From Symbiodinium microadriaticum (lineage: Eukaryota; Sar; Dinophyceae; Suessiales; Symbiodiniaceae): DNA of 64,000 bases. A program made the position numbers and the translations under genes. Position 1 is the first letter of the stretch, and the number at the start of each line of letters is the position of its first letter. The stretch covers positions 187,183 through 251,182 of the forward strand of contig LSRX01000288.1 of NCBI GenBank assembly GCA_001939145.1, read 5' to 3'. This document shows positions 1 through 12,039 of the stretch, in pieces. The notes beneath the pieces are model-generated. The model had not been told where the DNA came from and ran no database searches. It worked only from the letters and a program-made list of their open reading frames with translations.

Positions 1-84
1 ATATATATATATATATATATGTATGTGTATATATATATATATATGTGTATATATATATATATGTATGTATATATATATATATAG
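1..84. repeat. AT-rich microsatellite at left edge
   Basis: A TA/TATG dinucleotide array broken by GTATGT units. It lies directly before the first recognisable exon of the mitochondrial carrier gene, so it is probably part of an intron of that gene. Confidence 0.9.
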
Positions 85-119
85 CACAGGCAGCCGTACT
101 CGTTGTCCCAACTTGGAAG

Positions 120-1776
120 GTCTCGGCGGTCTCTGGCGCGGCGTCTCAGCGAATGTGGCTCGTGCCTCACTGCTGTCGAGTGCGCAGCTGACGACCTATG
201 ACCAGTGGCTGGCCTTCTCTGGATCTTTCGAGTCTGCTTGTTCGTAATGTAGTTATCATGCACCGCATTCATGAGGTGCTGAGTGTAGTAGCGAATATAA
301 CCTGTAGCAGTGATTAGGATTGTGATTGTTCTGAGAGCCCCTTCTAAGGAAACCGCGGACAGTCCTATGAATTGCGAGTGACAGAAAATTTCAGAAGACA
401 GACATGTCCTCTATGCAAGGATGGCAAGCTCAAACGGAGAGGTGTTCCAATCGGGACGCCTTGTTGATGTTGCGCATTCCGGATGATGGTGGTTCTGATG
501 GCACCTGGGGTTTTGGAGTGTGCAGGATGATAGCCGTGACACAATTTGTGATTCTGCGGCTGCGGCATCAAAACATGCGCTTCGCAATGCCTGAGACCAG
601 GTGCAAGCAGGTGGCCGTTCGCGCGGGCTGGCTGGATGGTCCCAGACTACACCTGTGCAGCTCCTGCCTTTCAGGCGTGGTACAAGCGTGGTTCAACCTT
701 GTGAGATCCACACGTTGCCAGAGGGGCTAGGGTCGTTCAGCTTGGTCATCAGTCTTAGGTGTGCCGATTGCAGCGTGTTCTTTTTCTGGCCATCAAGCAT
801 GCATCTACCGCAGTGCGAAATTCCGGTAGTCCTGACAACGTCAGAAGGGGCAGCAACTCGAACCCGACACTAACAGGGAAAACCCCGCGCTCACTGAAGG
901 TCACCTTGCCCAGCTTGAAGTCAGGCTTCGTCGCCCAGATTGCCTGCATGCCCGCGGATGTTGTGAAAACCCGTGTACAGCCGCTCGGAGCTTACAGATT
1001 TAAGACCCGTGGCGACAATGGGTCCATGATGCTCATATGTTAAGTGAAACAAGCAAAATACCCTAGTTCAGTTTTTGCTTGTTCCTAGTGCGAACAGTAT
1101 CTGCTTCTGCAGCAGCATCCGGCCCCTTGTAGAGGAACCATCAACACACGCCGTTGATCGTCACTTCTCTGGAGGTGTGGGGCAGGATTGTTCCAGAGCT
1201 CGCTGCAATGTGCCGCCTACATACTCCGTGAGGACGGGGAATGCTCACTTGGAGCTCGCACTGAAACAAGGGCCCGGGCCCCAAGACAACACCCGTTGAT
1301 GAGCAAGCAGAGAACGAGGCTGCATAGCCCCCAAAATCAGTGGCATGGCTAACTCAGCCTTCGGACATGCTGAAGAAGAACGGTTTCGCGCAAGCTGCTT
1401 CAAGTCAACAGACATGAAGGGCCCCCGAGACCTGGAAGGCACATGAGTCTCATGAGTCTCATGTGAGTCTTTCCTGCGTCACTGAGCCTTCCGCAACTCC
1501 GGACGCATGCGCCGAGGAGGGATTCCGGGGTTTCTACCGCGGCTTCGCGCCGGCGGCGGCGCGCCAAGTCCCTGCCGCCTGGGCAAGAGGAGCTGTACCA
1601 ACTAGAACTGGGGGGTTTTTATTTGTCGGTGAAGCTATGCCTCCAGCTGGCGGCTGCGGTGAGGAGTGCGTTTGCTAACTCTTCGCCTTGGGGCGAGCAT
1701 GTCTAAGGTCATGGCTGTGCAGATGCCCATCGTCGAGCAGATCCGCAGGAGACTCTTCGGCCTCAGCTACATGTAG
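120..1776 (+). CDS. Mitochondrial carrier family protein, 3' part (5' end outside window)
   Basis: Solute exchanger of the mitochondrial inner membrane (SLC25/MCF type). Four exons are readable. Exon 120-204 encodes the end of the second repeat (GLWRGVSANVARASLLSSAQ, then TTYDQ). Exon 900-974 (phase 0 to 0) encodes SGFVAQIACMPADVVKTR; its PADVVKTR is the carrier signature PX[DE]XX[KR]. Exon 1487-1582 encodes the end of the third repeat (EEGFRGFYRGFAPAAARQVP) and ends at a GCAAGA donor. Terminal exon 1708-1776 encodes VMAVQMPIVEQIRRRLFGL, then SYM and a TAG stop. The last two exons join in phase, giving AAW-VMAVQ. About 25 residues between 974 and 1487 and a short piece before 900 were not located, so one or two small exons are missing from this model. 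The motif pattern is closest to dicarboxylate/oxoglutarate-type carriers, but RQVP also recalls phosphate carriers, so the substrate is not assigned. Confidence 0.82.
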
Positions 1777-3337
1777 CTCTACACAAGGCTCATAAAGCTT
1801 CAGACCTACCGTGAAACCTTAAAGAACTACTTTGAACCCTTAACGTAGTATCCCCAAGCCGGAGAACCCACATTTTAGCAACCCGCCGTTATGGTAGCCC
1901 CTTATGGTAACTTTCGTAACACCCTTAGTAGCTCTTCTTGTAGCTCTTCGATCGGTTTATGTGAGACGAACATCCCTCAGATCTGCGTTTCAGATCTCGG
2001 CTGGGTGGAGCAGTTTTTTCCGTCTTGCGCCCAAGCGCATCGGCCGCGAAAAGAGCTGGCTGCAGAGTTTGGCTGGCCTGAGTTGCCTCTACACTGGAAG
2101 ATATTAGTATAGCCTATATAGTCAATATAGTCTAGCCTAGCGCAGCATAGTATAGTATAGAGTATAGCATATCATGTGTTCGACCGAGCTTCGTGGCTGG
2201 CCACGCCGTTGCTTGCGAGCTCGCTCGAGGGCCTTTCGCCATTCGAGACCTACGCTCCGCAGCTTTCTGGCTCGGAGAAGCCTTGTAGTTTTGTAACGGC
2301 CTAGGCTGCTGCGGCCTGTCACCATGTCAGGCCGGATGGGCGGAAGACGTGGATTTGAGGGCATTGCTTCAGCATCATGCCTTCAGAACTTGCATGATGC
2401 TTTCTGAAAGGGGAGAACCAAACGGTTCCCATGCGAATATGGACGAGCTCAGTCATAGACATGGTTGAAGTTGGAGCACATCTGCAGCAAGTCAAGCTTC
2501 CATCCTGTACAGCCCTGAGCGTTAGACCCACCCCTACATCGTCCAGGTTAGTCACTTAGTCTGCATGTTATTATGCCGTTTTCCCGGAGCAATCATGGAA
2601 ATGTCCCTGTCCTACTGTGCTTCTGGCCATGTCCCTGTTTTGAGCGAGGGGCGAAAGTGGACCTTTCCGGCGGCGGCTTGGCGAGATCATGTTTTTGAGA
2701 AGTGCATCAGCCAGGATCTGCAAATCTATTGACTATTGACCACCGCGCCTCAAAATCGAGTACGTGATGTTCTTATGTCTCGCACCCCTTTGCAGCTGGA
2801 GGCCAAGTAGCCGCAAGGGACCGGTTTAGGGTCTAGGGTCTCTAATAAATAGCCGCGTGAAAGCTGATCCAGCCTTAGCATGCAACCAGAGAGTCTAGCA
2901 GTCGCCAGAGCTGCCGATGTTAGTCATTGGCAACAGCAAGGAGCGCAATCTTCCTCGGCTCCGACGGGCTTCGGTGGAGGTCGGGGATGCAAAACCTCAC
3001 GATACTGTTGGGATGCATCCTCAGTTGTAGCTACATCGCGGTACCTGCTGTGGTGTGCACTGTTTCAACGTAAGATGGGGCACACAAGTTTGCCATGCCC
3101 ATCTTGCAAAGAGTGGGTCCCCAAGTGGGGGAAGCTACCTCAGCATTGGAATGGGCCTTCAAATCCACTCACAGAAGGAAGCCGCATTATACCGAAAGAC
3201 TTCTACTATATGATATTATAGTATATTAGATGAAATGATAGTATATTAGATGATATTATAGAATATTATATGATACTATAGTATGTTAGATGATAAGATT
3301 ATGTCATTATTCCCATAGTATGCTCCAAGATCAACAG
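1777..3337. other. Intergenic or intronic stretch without a confident gene
   Basis: 3' flank of the carrier gene. It holds decayed CTTAA/TAGC-rich words, a short palindromic GAGTCTCAT tandem just upstream (near 1443-1468), and a degenerate TATTAGATGATATTATAG tract at about 3205-3300. Two weak protein-like stretches (about 2000-2105 and 2649-2731, + strand) lack splice or homology support. Confidence 0.5.
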
Positions 3338-3441
3338 AGGTGGCCCTGGCGCTGCCCCCTCAAGCGGCTACGGAGGAGGCAGCGGGCTCGAGTGCAATCC
3401 TTGCCGTTGTGCCCTTTCTTGCCATTATGGGGTGTCTGTAA
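3338..3441 (+). CDS. Candidate short exon with a hydrophobic C-terminus
   Basis: Too short for a standard ORF scan. After an AG at 3336-3337 the frame reads EVALALPPQAATEEAAGSSA, then a hydrophobic run (ILAVVPFLAIMG), and stops at TAA 3439-3441. A possible GT donor lies at 3432-3433. It could be a terminal exon, or an N-terminal exon of the membrane-protein gene that starts near 6.8 kb. No homology was recognised. Codon third positions are G/C-rich, unlike the AT tract just upstream. Confidence 0.3.
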
Positions 3442-4099
3442 GGTTACTATTCCAAGGTTACTAGAGTTTGTTTTAAGGTAAGCGTTCGTTGCATCAGGAC
3501 CTCTAAATGTACCTGCTGTGTCGATCAAGCTGTTTGCAGAAGTTCCGCTGCATTCAATGCAGGGTCCGTACAGTTGGCATATGTGAGAACAGGCACCACA
3601 CACACGCACACACCCCAGCTGGAACCTTGACGTCCTTCCGCCGACCGCCTTGTCTGGCAGGCGGCGGCTTCGCACAGCAGGCGGCAGAAGCTGCGTTGCC
3701 GCTCAGCCCACCTTCTGCTGGAGTTGCTGCAGCTCTTCCTGTATGATAGCCTGACCTAAGGCAGGATCCTACGGTGCAGCAGCAGCTTAAGGTGCGAAGG
3801 GCAGGGGGGAATCTAAACCGTGCTGAAGTATGTAAGTTGATTATGTGTACATGCACACAGATCCGAAGCACATTGTTCATGTACGTCTTACTTCATAGGT
3901 TTCACACGTTCGCTCTAGTACAAGTGTACGGTGTCGGTATCCCCACAACACTCAAAACTATGCATATTCGCAACCGGGAGTATGCATCGCTTCACGCTAT
4001 ACGGGCCATCCATTCCGTGGCATATCGCGGTCTCAAACTTAGCCGCAGCGAAGGAGCAAGAGGAGAAAGATGTGCACACAGTCCGGCATGTGACATATG

Positions 4100-4531
4100 A
4101 GTATATACATACGCATATGTATGTATGTATATGTACATGAGTTTGTTCTATGTAGACACTCGTGTGCGCACACACACGCGAGCTCTATGTATGCACCGCG
4201 CTGCTTGGACCTGTACACTGCATGCTGAGGCTACATGTAAGAGCTGGCGCACAAAATTACAAGCATGACAATGAGCACCATGCATATAATTAGTACACAC
4301 ACATATGTATATATATATATATGTTTATATCTGTCTGTATATGTATGTGCATATGTACACATCGCTCACATACGCACACACACACACACACACACGCACA
4401 CACGTATGTATCCATACATATATACACAACTGTGTATACATATGTGTATATATATATATATGCTTGCATGTATGTACGCATTTATATGCATGTATAAATA
4501 GGTTAGTATACATATATATACATATATATAC

Positions 4532-4562
<31 letters not shown>

Positions 4563-4790
4563 TATATGGAGTTATATACGCGCACACATTCTTCCTCCCA
4601 TCCCTGCGTCGATCCATTCATCCGTCCTTCCTGCCTTCCTTCCATCCATCCACCCATCCATCCATCTATCCATCGCATCTTCATCTACCCTTTTTTTGAC
4701 ATCTACACACGTGTAAATGAAATTGAGTTTACGCCCATGTCGCTATGTAACTTGACCTGTATGTGTACATATGTATATGTACATGCGTAT
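4100..4790. repeat. Compound microsatellite block
   Basis: Successive TATG, TA, CA (about 4372-4402), TATG (about 4532-4565) and CATC/ATCC (about 4613-4675) arrays. All apparent ORFs here are repeat translations (poly-IY, poly-TH). Confidence 0.9.
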
Positions 4791-5460
4791 ACCGACCAGT
4801 ATGCATGAATCAATATATGAACAATTAGATGCGCACAGACTCATGCTTGCTCAAGTCATCTCGTCTCCACTCTACCTAAAGACACACACACACACAAGAC
4901 TACACCTGCTGATACTCTTGGAATAGCACAAGCATGAACAACAAAGATGAGAAGATACCTGGATGAAAAAGGATGCAAGCAGAAGGTGTGAAGGCTCAAC
5001 AAAGCCAGAACATCAGGAACCGTGTCAGAAGTTCTGCTTAGTTTTCTTAGCCGAAACAACGTAACAGACACCCAACGATCAATCTCACTTCGCCCTGTGT
5101 TCCAGGAAGCGGCATACACCAAGGCTCAGGACTGCGCCAGCTTGTAACGTGCACGAGTCCGGAGGCATGGACATGTTATTGGCATGAGGAGCTTTCTGGG
5201 TTTCGTTAGCGAGGATGGATTTTACAGCTTTCAAGTCTGTCCGGAGCCACAAGAAAGAGATGCACGTTCCCCTTCTTCGGCCATCTTTGCGTCATTAACG
5301 CTCGGTCTAGGGATACAACGTCTACAGACGCAGCACGTTTTCGTCCGACCAGCAAACCGTCTCTCTCCCTCCGTAGGCCCTACTCACTACTCCCTCTTCT
5401 TCCCTCTCCGTCCCTCCTCTGGCCCGACACCCAAAAGGCTCAATTTCTCAGCCCTAAAAA

Positions 5461-5557
5461 AATCCCCTAGCAGTGCCCCTTTTGCCTGCCAATACCGCTG
5501 CCTGACAGGCATTCTGACTAACAGTAACATGGCAGGCGGAAAAGAGGGGTTTAAAAC
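5461..5557. repeat. Dispersed repeat, copy 1
   Basis: About 95 bases nearly identical to 32725-32817. Shared core words include GCCTGCCAA, CCTGACAGGCAT, GACTAACAGTA and CATGGCAG, in the same order and spacing with scattered substitutions. Family unknown. Confidence 0.75.
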
Positions 5558-6841
5558 AACCTAAACCACTCATGCGACCACGCACCAACAACCTCGCCCG
5601 GATCGTCCGAGTCTGCACGCCGAAACGAAAAGAACACATGCTTTCAAACGCGAAAACCCTAAGCAAACTTTTGCTGACTCTCGAGCCCCGAGTCTCAGGA
5701 GGGTCTCGAAGCCGCGCGGGTAGCGGGTGCCATGGCGGCGGAGGATCGGGTGTTGGGGGTTCCCAAGTAAGATGCAACGTAAAGTTCAGGGGGATAATCT
5801 AAAGCATATTGAATGTAGGGATATTCGTCTCTTTGCGCTTACTTCTGAGTTTGGGGATGATGCTTTGTGAGCAGGACGTCGAGGTTCAGTCGTGGTAAGT
5901 GGCGCCGAGAGGCGTTACTTTGAGCACTACAAGTACCTAGTTGTCTCTTGCTGGTTGCGCCGAGGCAACTTGAGTGCTTTCAGGAGCACGGTTTGTCTTC
6001 GGGACTGGTTAGTTCTGGTTTGCCTTTCTGAGTTGCACTTCTGTCTTCGGTGAGATGGAAGCTGAGCTTCGTCAGCTCTGTGAGACACGACGGGCTTTGC
6101 CTGGCAGGACCAAGTATGCGATCTACTATAGGTAAGATTATAGAGGCCGGAGTTTTGAGAGCCGAACGCCCCCACAGACCCAAGTGGATGCGTCTTTTGG
6201 TATCTTCTCATTGGTATCTTTGTGTCGTTTCTCCAGGGTCTTGAAAAGCTTCTGTAAGATGTCGCCACGGCACCTCTACTTCCGCAGATGCGTGTGGTGT
6301 GCTCGCGGTTTCCTTAGAAGCGTGCGCGTCAAAAGCTGCTAGGCCAGAAGCTGATTAGAAAAATCGGGGAAATACTGACCAATTTAGAGTGAAGCAGGTT
6401 TCATTTCTCATCATTCATTCAATCTCTGTGCTGTGTTCTAACTCTTCTTTTTCATGTCGCTTCCTCGCCTCCTGCAGCCTTTAACCCTGAGCCTAGAGGG
6501 CCTAGGCCCTAAACCCTGAAAAAATTTGAACCAGAGCCCTAAACCCCAAATATGCCCAGCAGTAAACCCGGAGCCTAAGCCGAAGCCACAAACCTTCAAG
6601 CATCTTAAATACAGAGCCTTAACCCCCCAAGCCTAAGCCTAAGCCCCCTTAGAGACTTCGTGGTGCAAGGATATCCTAGCCCACCTGGAGACCCCGAGAT
6701 TGATAGCTTTATGTTTGCCTGGAAGCGGAGGAAGAGCCGAGGGATCCGGTCTTTAAAATACGTTTCGCGAGTAGAAAAGTAGAATAGAATATAACATAAC
6801 ATAACATAACATGATATAATATAACAGATTACAATATAATA

Positions 6842-9133
6842 TCCGAAGCGGCACCCGTAAGCCAGAGCAGAGCACAGGAGCTCGGTAAGTACATCGAGGA
6901 GGGCCCGGCCGGAATCTCCGTGCTCTGCTTCCTAGGCCGGAGGGCTGCTTTCAACGGAGGCTTCGGGGCTGAGGCAGAAGTTGTACACAATGACGCAAGT
7001 CGTAAGGAAGAGTAGGTTAGACACCAAAGGCAGGCTCCGTCTAAAAGCTCCAGTTCTCCGGGGTAGAAGATATATGAGATTCCCTGCCACGCAACGGCTC
7101 GTGCAGGTGGGCTAGCGACCACAATCATCGGTATCTTGGGCCTGCTGAACTTCGGCTATGGCAGCTCAACGAATTAGTTAGGCGTCCAGCTGGAAGGCTT
7201 TTAGTTTTCTTTTCGGGTTCACAACTCTGCCCGATTTGCGAGAACGATCAAAAATGGCCTTGGAGTGAAGTCGTGCCTCGAAACCCTTACTGGACGACAA
7301 ACACTGAGAGGGTGGTGCGCAATTCTGAACTAGTCTCATCAGCTGGAAATTCCATACAAGACAAGAGGGTCTGCCGTACAAAAAGATTGCCGGTTCAAGC
7401 AGAGTTTGCTTCGTCAGCATGACTAGGAATGCGTTGGCGGAAACATTGAGGGGATGCGGGAGGCAAAAAAAGCCGTAAACCTTGGGGTAAATTTGGACAG
7501 CTGTTTGACGTTCGGGAGCAATGATCGAGCGTCGGATATTGTGTTTGTGATGAAGCCTTTCTAGCCTTGTGTGTGACGGTCGGAAACCCTTCTCCTTCGA
7601 ACCCTAAGCCGAACAAAAGCCCTTCGTCTTGCTTGTGAGCATCCGAAATCCCATGGCTCGGAGTGCTGGCGAATCAATTTGAGGCCTGACCTCTCCTTTT
7701 GCCTATGTCCTGTGCCTTGGCATTGAACAGCCTTATGATGAATGTCGTGGCAGGTATGATCTTGGGTGAGAAGCAACCGCTTTCCGCTGTATCTTGTAGT
7801 CGGCCGACGAATGCAGGGAGTAAGGAGCATGTACTTGCTGGACACGTTCGAGGGGCCTATGGCGAACTTGCTACGACCTAGCGGACCTAGCCATGAGCTC
7901 AACAAACTCAGTCGGTGCACATCTTTTCCGTACCATTGCCTCAAGAGGCCAAGGCGTTCTCAGGGGTTGTTGAGCCGGGTTAGGTGGGGCTGCGGTTTAT
8001 TTCACAGGGACAGTTGGAGCCGACACCCAGTCTGACCAACTTAGCTCATGTATGTTCATGTAGTGGCACGTGTGCGCCATGCCACCATGTATTGGTGCTG
8101 GCAAGGAACGCTTACCTGGTGGCTTTTGGAATTGTTACATTCCTCCTGGAGGCCGGGATGCTTTATAACCCTATCGTTTTTTTTGGCCTGGTTCAGTCGC
8201 TTCAGTCGGTCCATGTGATATAGTGACAGGTGCAACAATTCGCGGAGAAACATTTTGTGTTTGGTTGTCTGGATTGCCTGCGCTGCGTGTTGCCATGCAT
8301 TGGCTCCTCTGGTGCTGAACAGCCTACAGCCTTGACAGGCCGACGTAGAGAGCATGCGGAAGCTCAAGTTCATTGGTCGGTTCTCCCCATGGGTGGAAGG
8401 ATGCCCGGCCGCGTTTAACGTCGGGATTTGGAGTTTTGGAAATTGTAATGCGAGACTCCGAGGCAGTCGTGACTTGACATGACTTGACCATCTCCTGTCC
8501 ATCGAAGGTTACCAGATGGAAGTTTTCAACCGTGCGAACTTCCTGACAGAGCTTCGAGGGCGAGGTTTCTTTTACCTGCCGGGTGCCCGGTTCCGCCTTT
8601 GTCGTCTTTGCTCGCCGAGTTCTGGAGCCAGTGCGGAGAATTTGTAAATATGCCAGGCTCATCGTACCAGCATTCGAGCAGCGTCTTACAAACAGCACTT
8701 CAAGGGATTTGTCGAAGACCAAGTGACGAGGTTCATCGGTACACTCGCCGTGACACAGCCGCTTGGCCTCTCTGGGAAGGAGCGAGCACTGCTTGGGAGC
8801 AGAGTCTAGCTTACAAAAACCAGCCAAAAAGAGCCCAAGTTTGGAAGATGCTTCTCTCACTGACTGCAAACATTGAAGCCATCCCGTCCTCCTCAGCCTT
8901 GGATCAAACAGAACGTGTTCATGTTTCTGACTTGCGAACGGTGGCAGAAAGGAGAACTCATAAACGGCGGTCCTTTGGTGGAGACACAGGGCCGTGCAAC
9001 TCTGCCAAGAAACGGAAGAGCTGGCGCCCAGCTTGCGCTTAGTCTGGCCTCATTGGCCTTGAGGTGCTTTGTCTGCCTGACCTTCGTGGCCGGCCTGTGG
9101 AACATGCTGATGGGCATCCTTTGCCTGCTGTGA
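6842..9133 (+). CDS. Small multi-pass membrane protein, COPI-associated/TVP15-like
   Basis: Reconstructed from short exons. Exon 1 (about 6842-6935) ends GKYIEEGPAGISVLCFLG and uses a GC donor (GCCGGA). Exon 2 (7107-about 7154) reads GGLATTIIGILGLLNF; the junction completes a Gly codon. Exon 3 (8106-8151) reads NAYLVAFGIVTFLLE. Exon 4 (8897-8940, phase 0 like the end of exon 3) reads PWIKQNVFMFLTCE. Exon 5 (9064-9133) reads CFVCLTFVAGLWNMLMGILC, then LL and a TGA stop; its phase fits exon 4. The order (hydrophobic helix with GG, then Y.VAFG..TFLLE, then F.FL, then a final V.GL..M.GILC helix) matches what is known of COPI-associated (TVP15-type) Golgi membrane proteins, which have about four helices. 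About ten residues between exons 2 and 3, and probably a segment between exons 4 and 5, are unplaced. The true start lies upstream of 6842 and was not found. The 3' end converges on the minus-strand gene starting at 9332. Confidence 0.6.
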
Positions 9134-9331
9134 CGTGGCTGCAAGTCATCTCGCAGCTTGTCGGGCAGCACCATCTTAGCAAAGAGCTGGGACATTTAAG
9201 TAGAAAGATGAATGTAGAAGTAGAAGTCGTCGCCGTTAGTGAATTCTGTCGCAGTTTCGTGGTGAAGGCACAACGACAAGGTCTCAAGTAGCACTGATCC
9301 TGTCAGAACGTTGTGCTCTCTCGCGTCTCAC

Positions 9332-11274
9332 CCGTAGGCTCTTCCAAGCCAACATTCAGCCATGGCTTGATCCGAGGATGAGCTTCGGGATCAACCCCGC
9401 ATCGCATCTTCAAGGAGCCCAAGCACCGCTGACGGCAGGGCCATAGATGATCAAGAGTGGTCGCAAGGCAATCGCCATCAACACCCATGGAATCAGCTTG
9501 AACGCAGCACCGCAGTGCTCGGACGAGCCAGTCTGACAAGTTTGCCTCGAATCTTGAACCCTTCAGCACCTGGCCTGCCGCATACAAGACACGGCTACAC
9601 CACAGAGGCCACCCAGAACAGATTTGCGCCCACTTTGGCTCGGAGCCTTCTTTCTCTCAAAGAGTTGGGGGAGCCCCGACACTGCGGCGCTTGAACTCAC
9701 AGGCTCACAGGCATGCCAATGAGCGCATGTGAATAGATTCCCGAACCGCACTGAAGTAGCCGAATGCGAACTACTGAAGCATTACGGACTCAAGAGCGGC
9801 TGTAGAGGAGAGTGAGGCTTCAAACCGGACCCTGTTTGTTGTGCCGGGCAGCAGGTCGGTACAGGAAGGCGCTTAGGTCCTCTGCAACAGGGGGGTTCCT
9901 CCTGCACGCGTCTCAAACCGTTGCACAGAGCCGGAAACTGCCTCCTCATTATCATCATCTTACGGGCAAGACTAAGTTCCAGGTTTGGTGAAGGGCAGAA
10001 TTATCGTCGACAATTCTGGAGGCTTCAGCCCGGACAATTCGGAATTCGCTGCTTCTTCGAGCTTTGGCCTTCGTACCGCTTAGCTTCTGTTGAAGCCACT
10101 CTTCATTGGTAAAAGCTTCCAGTCCAGCATACAACTGTAACACTCACAGAGCAGACTTTCAAGGGGAGCTGATTCAGAGGGCAAGCCCAGCACCTGGCTG
10201 CCTGGTAGGCGATCGATTCACGCAAGAAAGGCTCATCCGTGGGCTTGAATCGTAAGTTTCGAGGTTGATTTCAATTCATTATCACTGATACTGTGCTGCT
10301 TCCCAGAACGTAAGGTAGAAGCAGTGGTAGGATCGTGTAATTACACCAGGCCAAGCTTAAGAAGGCCAGCTGTCCTCGCAAGAACCTGCGTTAGAGGCCT
10401 CACTGCAGGTCTCTTTTGGGAAAAGGTGTCAGAAGACAAGACTTATGTACATATCCGGTGTCTGTCTGTATGTAAGTACGTAAGTAAGTATGAACGTATG
10501 TTTGCCTATGAGAGTACATAAGTATCTTGGCCCATGACAATTTTGTTTTCCCTAGGGTCAGCTTGAACTTCAGGCCTAGGCTCATCTTTCGGAGTTGCAC
10601 CCAAGCAGTGCAGTAGTTAAGGTCGACACGCTTTGCTTGCTGCGAAGTTACATGAGCAGCAGTGTTTTGCCGAACTACAGTCAGAAGATTGTCCAGTTAG
10701 TTTAGTTCATGACCGTGTATGAAATCTGCAAAGCCTGGAACGTGACGCCTTGACCTGCTTACCCCGCCCGCATGCAGAGCGGCAGCCGTACAGCGAACAA
10801 AGATCCGACTGTCTGCACGATTCGTACAGCCTTGTGCAATATTGTGCCCATATACCTCAACACAGACTTGCTTGTCGTTAGATCTGCTTTGTTTACATGC
10901 ATGTACACAACTGTATATAAGACACTGGCTACGTATGTATACGTTGGTTTTCATGGATGGATAGACAGATCGAAAGACAGCTACATAGATGGATAGACTG
11001 ATAGGTTGATAGAATGACAGCCTGATAGATAGATAGGTGGGTAGATAGATAGATACATGTATGCGCATTGCATGCACATATACATTTACATGTTTAATGG
11101 TATGATATGTAGACATGCATGCACAGATCGTATGGTTGCAGAGCTGTCGAGGTCGAAGCAGTGTCTGCTGCGGCCAAGTCCATCGGCTTGGCACTCGATC
11201 AAGTCTGGTTCTATATACTCGTACTGGCTTTCTTGTGACCAGGCGTTCGAGGCATAAGACTTGACCAAAGAGTT
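9332..11274 (-). CDS. Unrecognised multi-exon protein gene
   Basis: Four minus-strand exons share a compatible phase. 11125-11274 (upstream limit uncertain; 11259 is an alternative) contains EYIEPDLIECQADGLGRSRH and ends before a GT. 10763-10855 (31 codons, phase 0 to 0) reads VYGHNIAQGCTNRADSRIFV on to LHAGG, with a GTAAGC donor. 9964-10134 (57 codons, phase 0 to 0) contains LEAFTNEEWLQQKLSG and HQTWNLVLP, with a GTAAGA donor. 9332-9560 starts after AG with G, contains FEANLSDWLVRALRCCVQAD and PRIKPWLNVGLEEPT, and ends at a GTGAGA donor. Start and terminal exons are missing. No family was recognised. A second open frame at 11275-11428 (acidic, SGSDSDDFDYSP) abuts the first exon in another frame, so that boundary may be wrong or the gene may be frameshifted. 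The gene is convergent with the COPI-like gene. Confidence 0.42.
10960..11065. repeat. Degenerate GATA/GATG tetranucleotide tract
   Basis: ATGGATAGACAG and GATAGATAGATA units in imperfect tandem. If the minus-strand model is right, this is intronic between exons at 10763-10855 and 11125-11274. Confidence 0.85.
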
Positions 11275-12003
11275 CTTTGTCATGCGCTCGCTTTGTGGTT
11301 GTTGTCAGTCCGGCCCTTGACGTGCTCGGATTCATTTTGCACCCACTTCCAACTGGACTATAATCAAAATCATCGGAATCACTACCGCTGCGATGCCCTG
11401 TGCAGTCGACATTGACTGTGTGACACATTCACGACACGCCGAGCAACTGAAGGCCTTAAATGATAGTTCGTTTGGATGTGAAGCAGCCATGTGTTTAATA
11501 GTATGGCGATGTTTAAGACAGCAGTGTTTGCACCCAGTCTCGAACAGACCACAGTTTTGATGTTCGTTGATGGCATACGATGCACGCGTGGTTGCAAAGT
11601 GCAGTATCGCACATTCTCAAGAGCAGACAAGACACTGGACTTAAGCTTGTGTTTTCGATCGAAACATGCACGAAACCACTGCCAGTCTCGTGAAGGATTC
11701 AGCAGGCTTGGTGAGTTTTATTTTGCGGCGTTCTTACAAAATTACAAGACGAACGACCTGTGGCTTTCTCTTCCTACCTTCAGCACATGACAAGATTGGG
11801 CGCCAAGTTGCGCGAGCCTGGGCCGGATATTGTGACATTGTGAATACCCCGGCTTGCCTGCTTGACGTGATGTTTGTGGTGGTTGTTGAACCATGCAGCA
11901 TATGCAAAAGAAGACGTGAACAGGCAACCGAAGCACATGGATGTACAATCATTTATGCCTGTATACATACATACATACATACATACATACCTACATACAT
12001 ACA

Positions 12004-12039
<36 letters not shown>

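Larger units (their letters stand above)
3442..6841. other. Repeat-rich non-coding stretch
   Basis: Contains microsatellites at 4100-4790, one copy of a dispersed repeat at 5461-5557, and a block at 6480-6640 full of decayed CCCTAAACCC/GCCTAAGCC words (telomere-like). AT-rich AACATAACATAAC words lie at 6780-6840. No supportable exon was found. Confidence 0.6.

Noticed and set aside
23..247. 74-codon ORF starting in the TA microsatellite
   Set aside because: Its first half is repeat translation; only the part from 120 is an exon of the carrier gene.
10697..11428. 243-codon minus-strand ORF
   Set aside because: Its middle is translation of a GATA/TATG-rich tract; only the two end segments look coding and were treated as possible separate exons.
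11962..12030. CATA tandem array considered as a CRISPR-like array
   Set aside because: Four-base units without spacers; an ordinary microsatellite in a eukaryotic genome.
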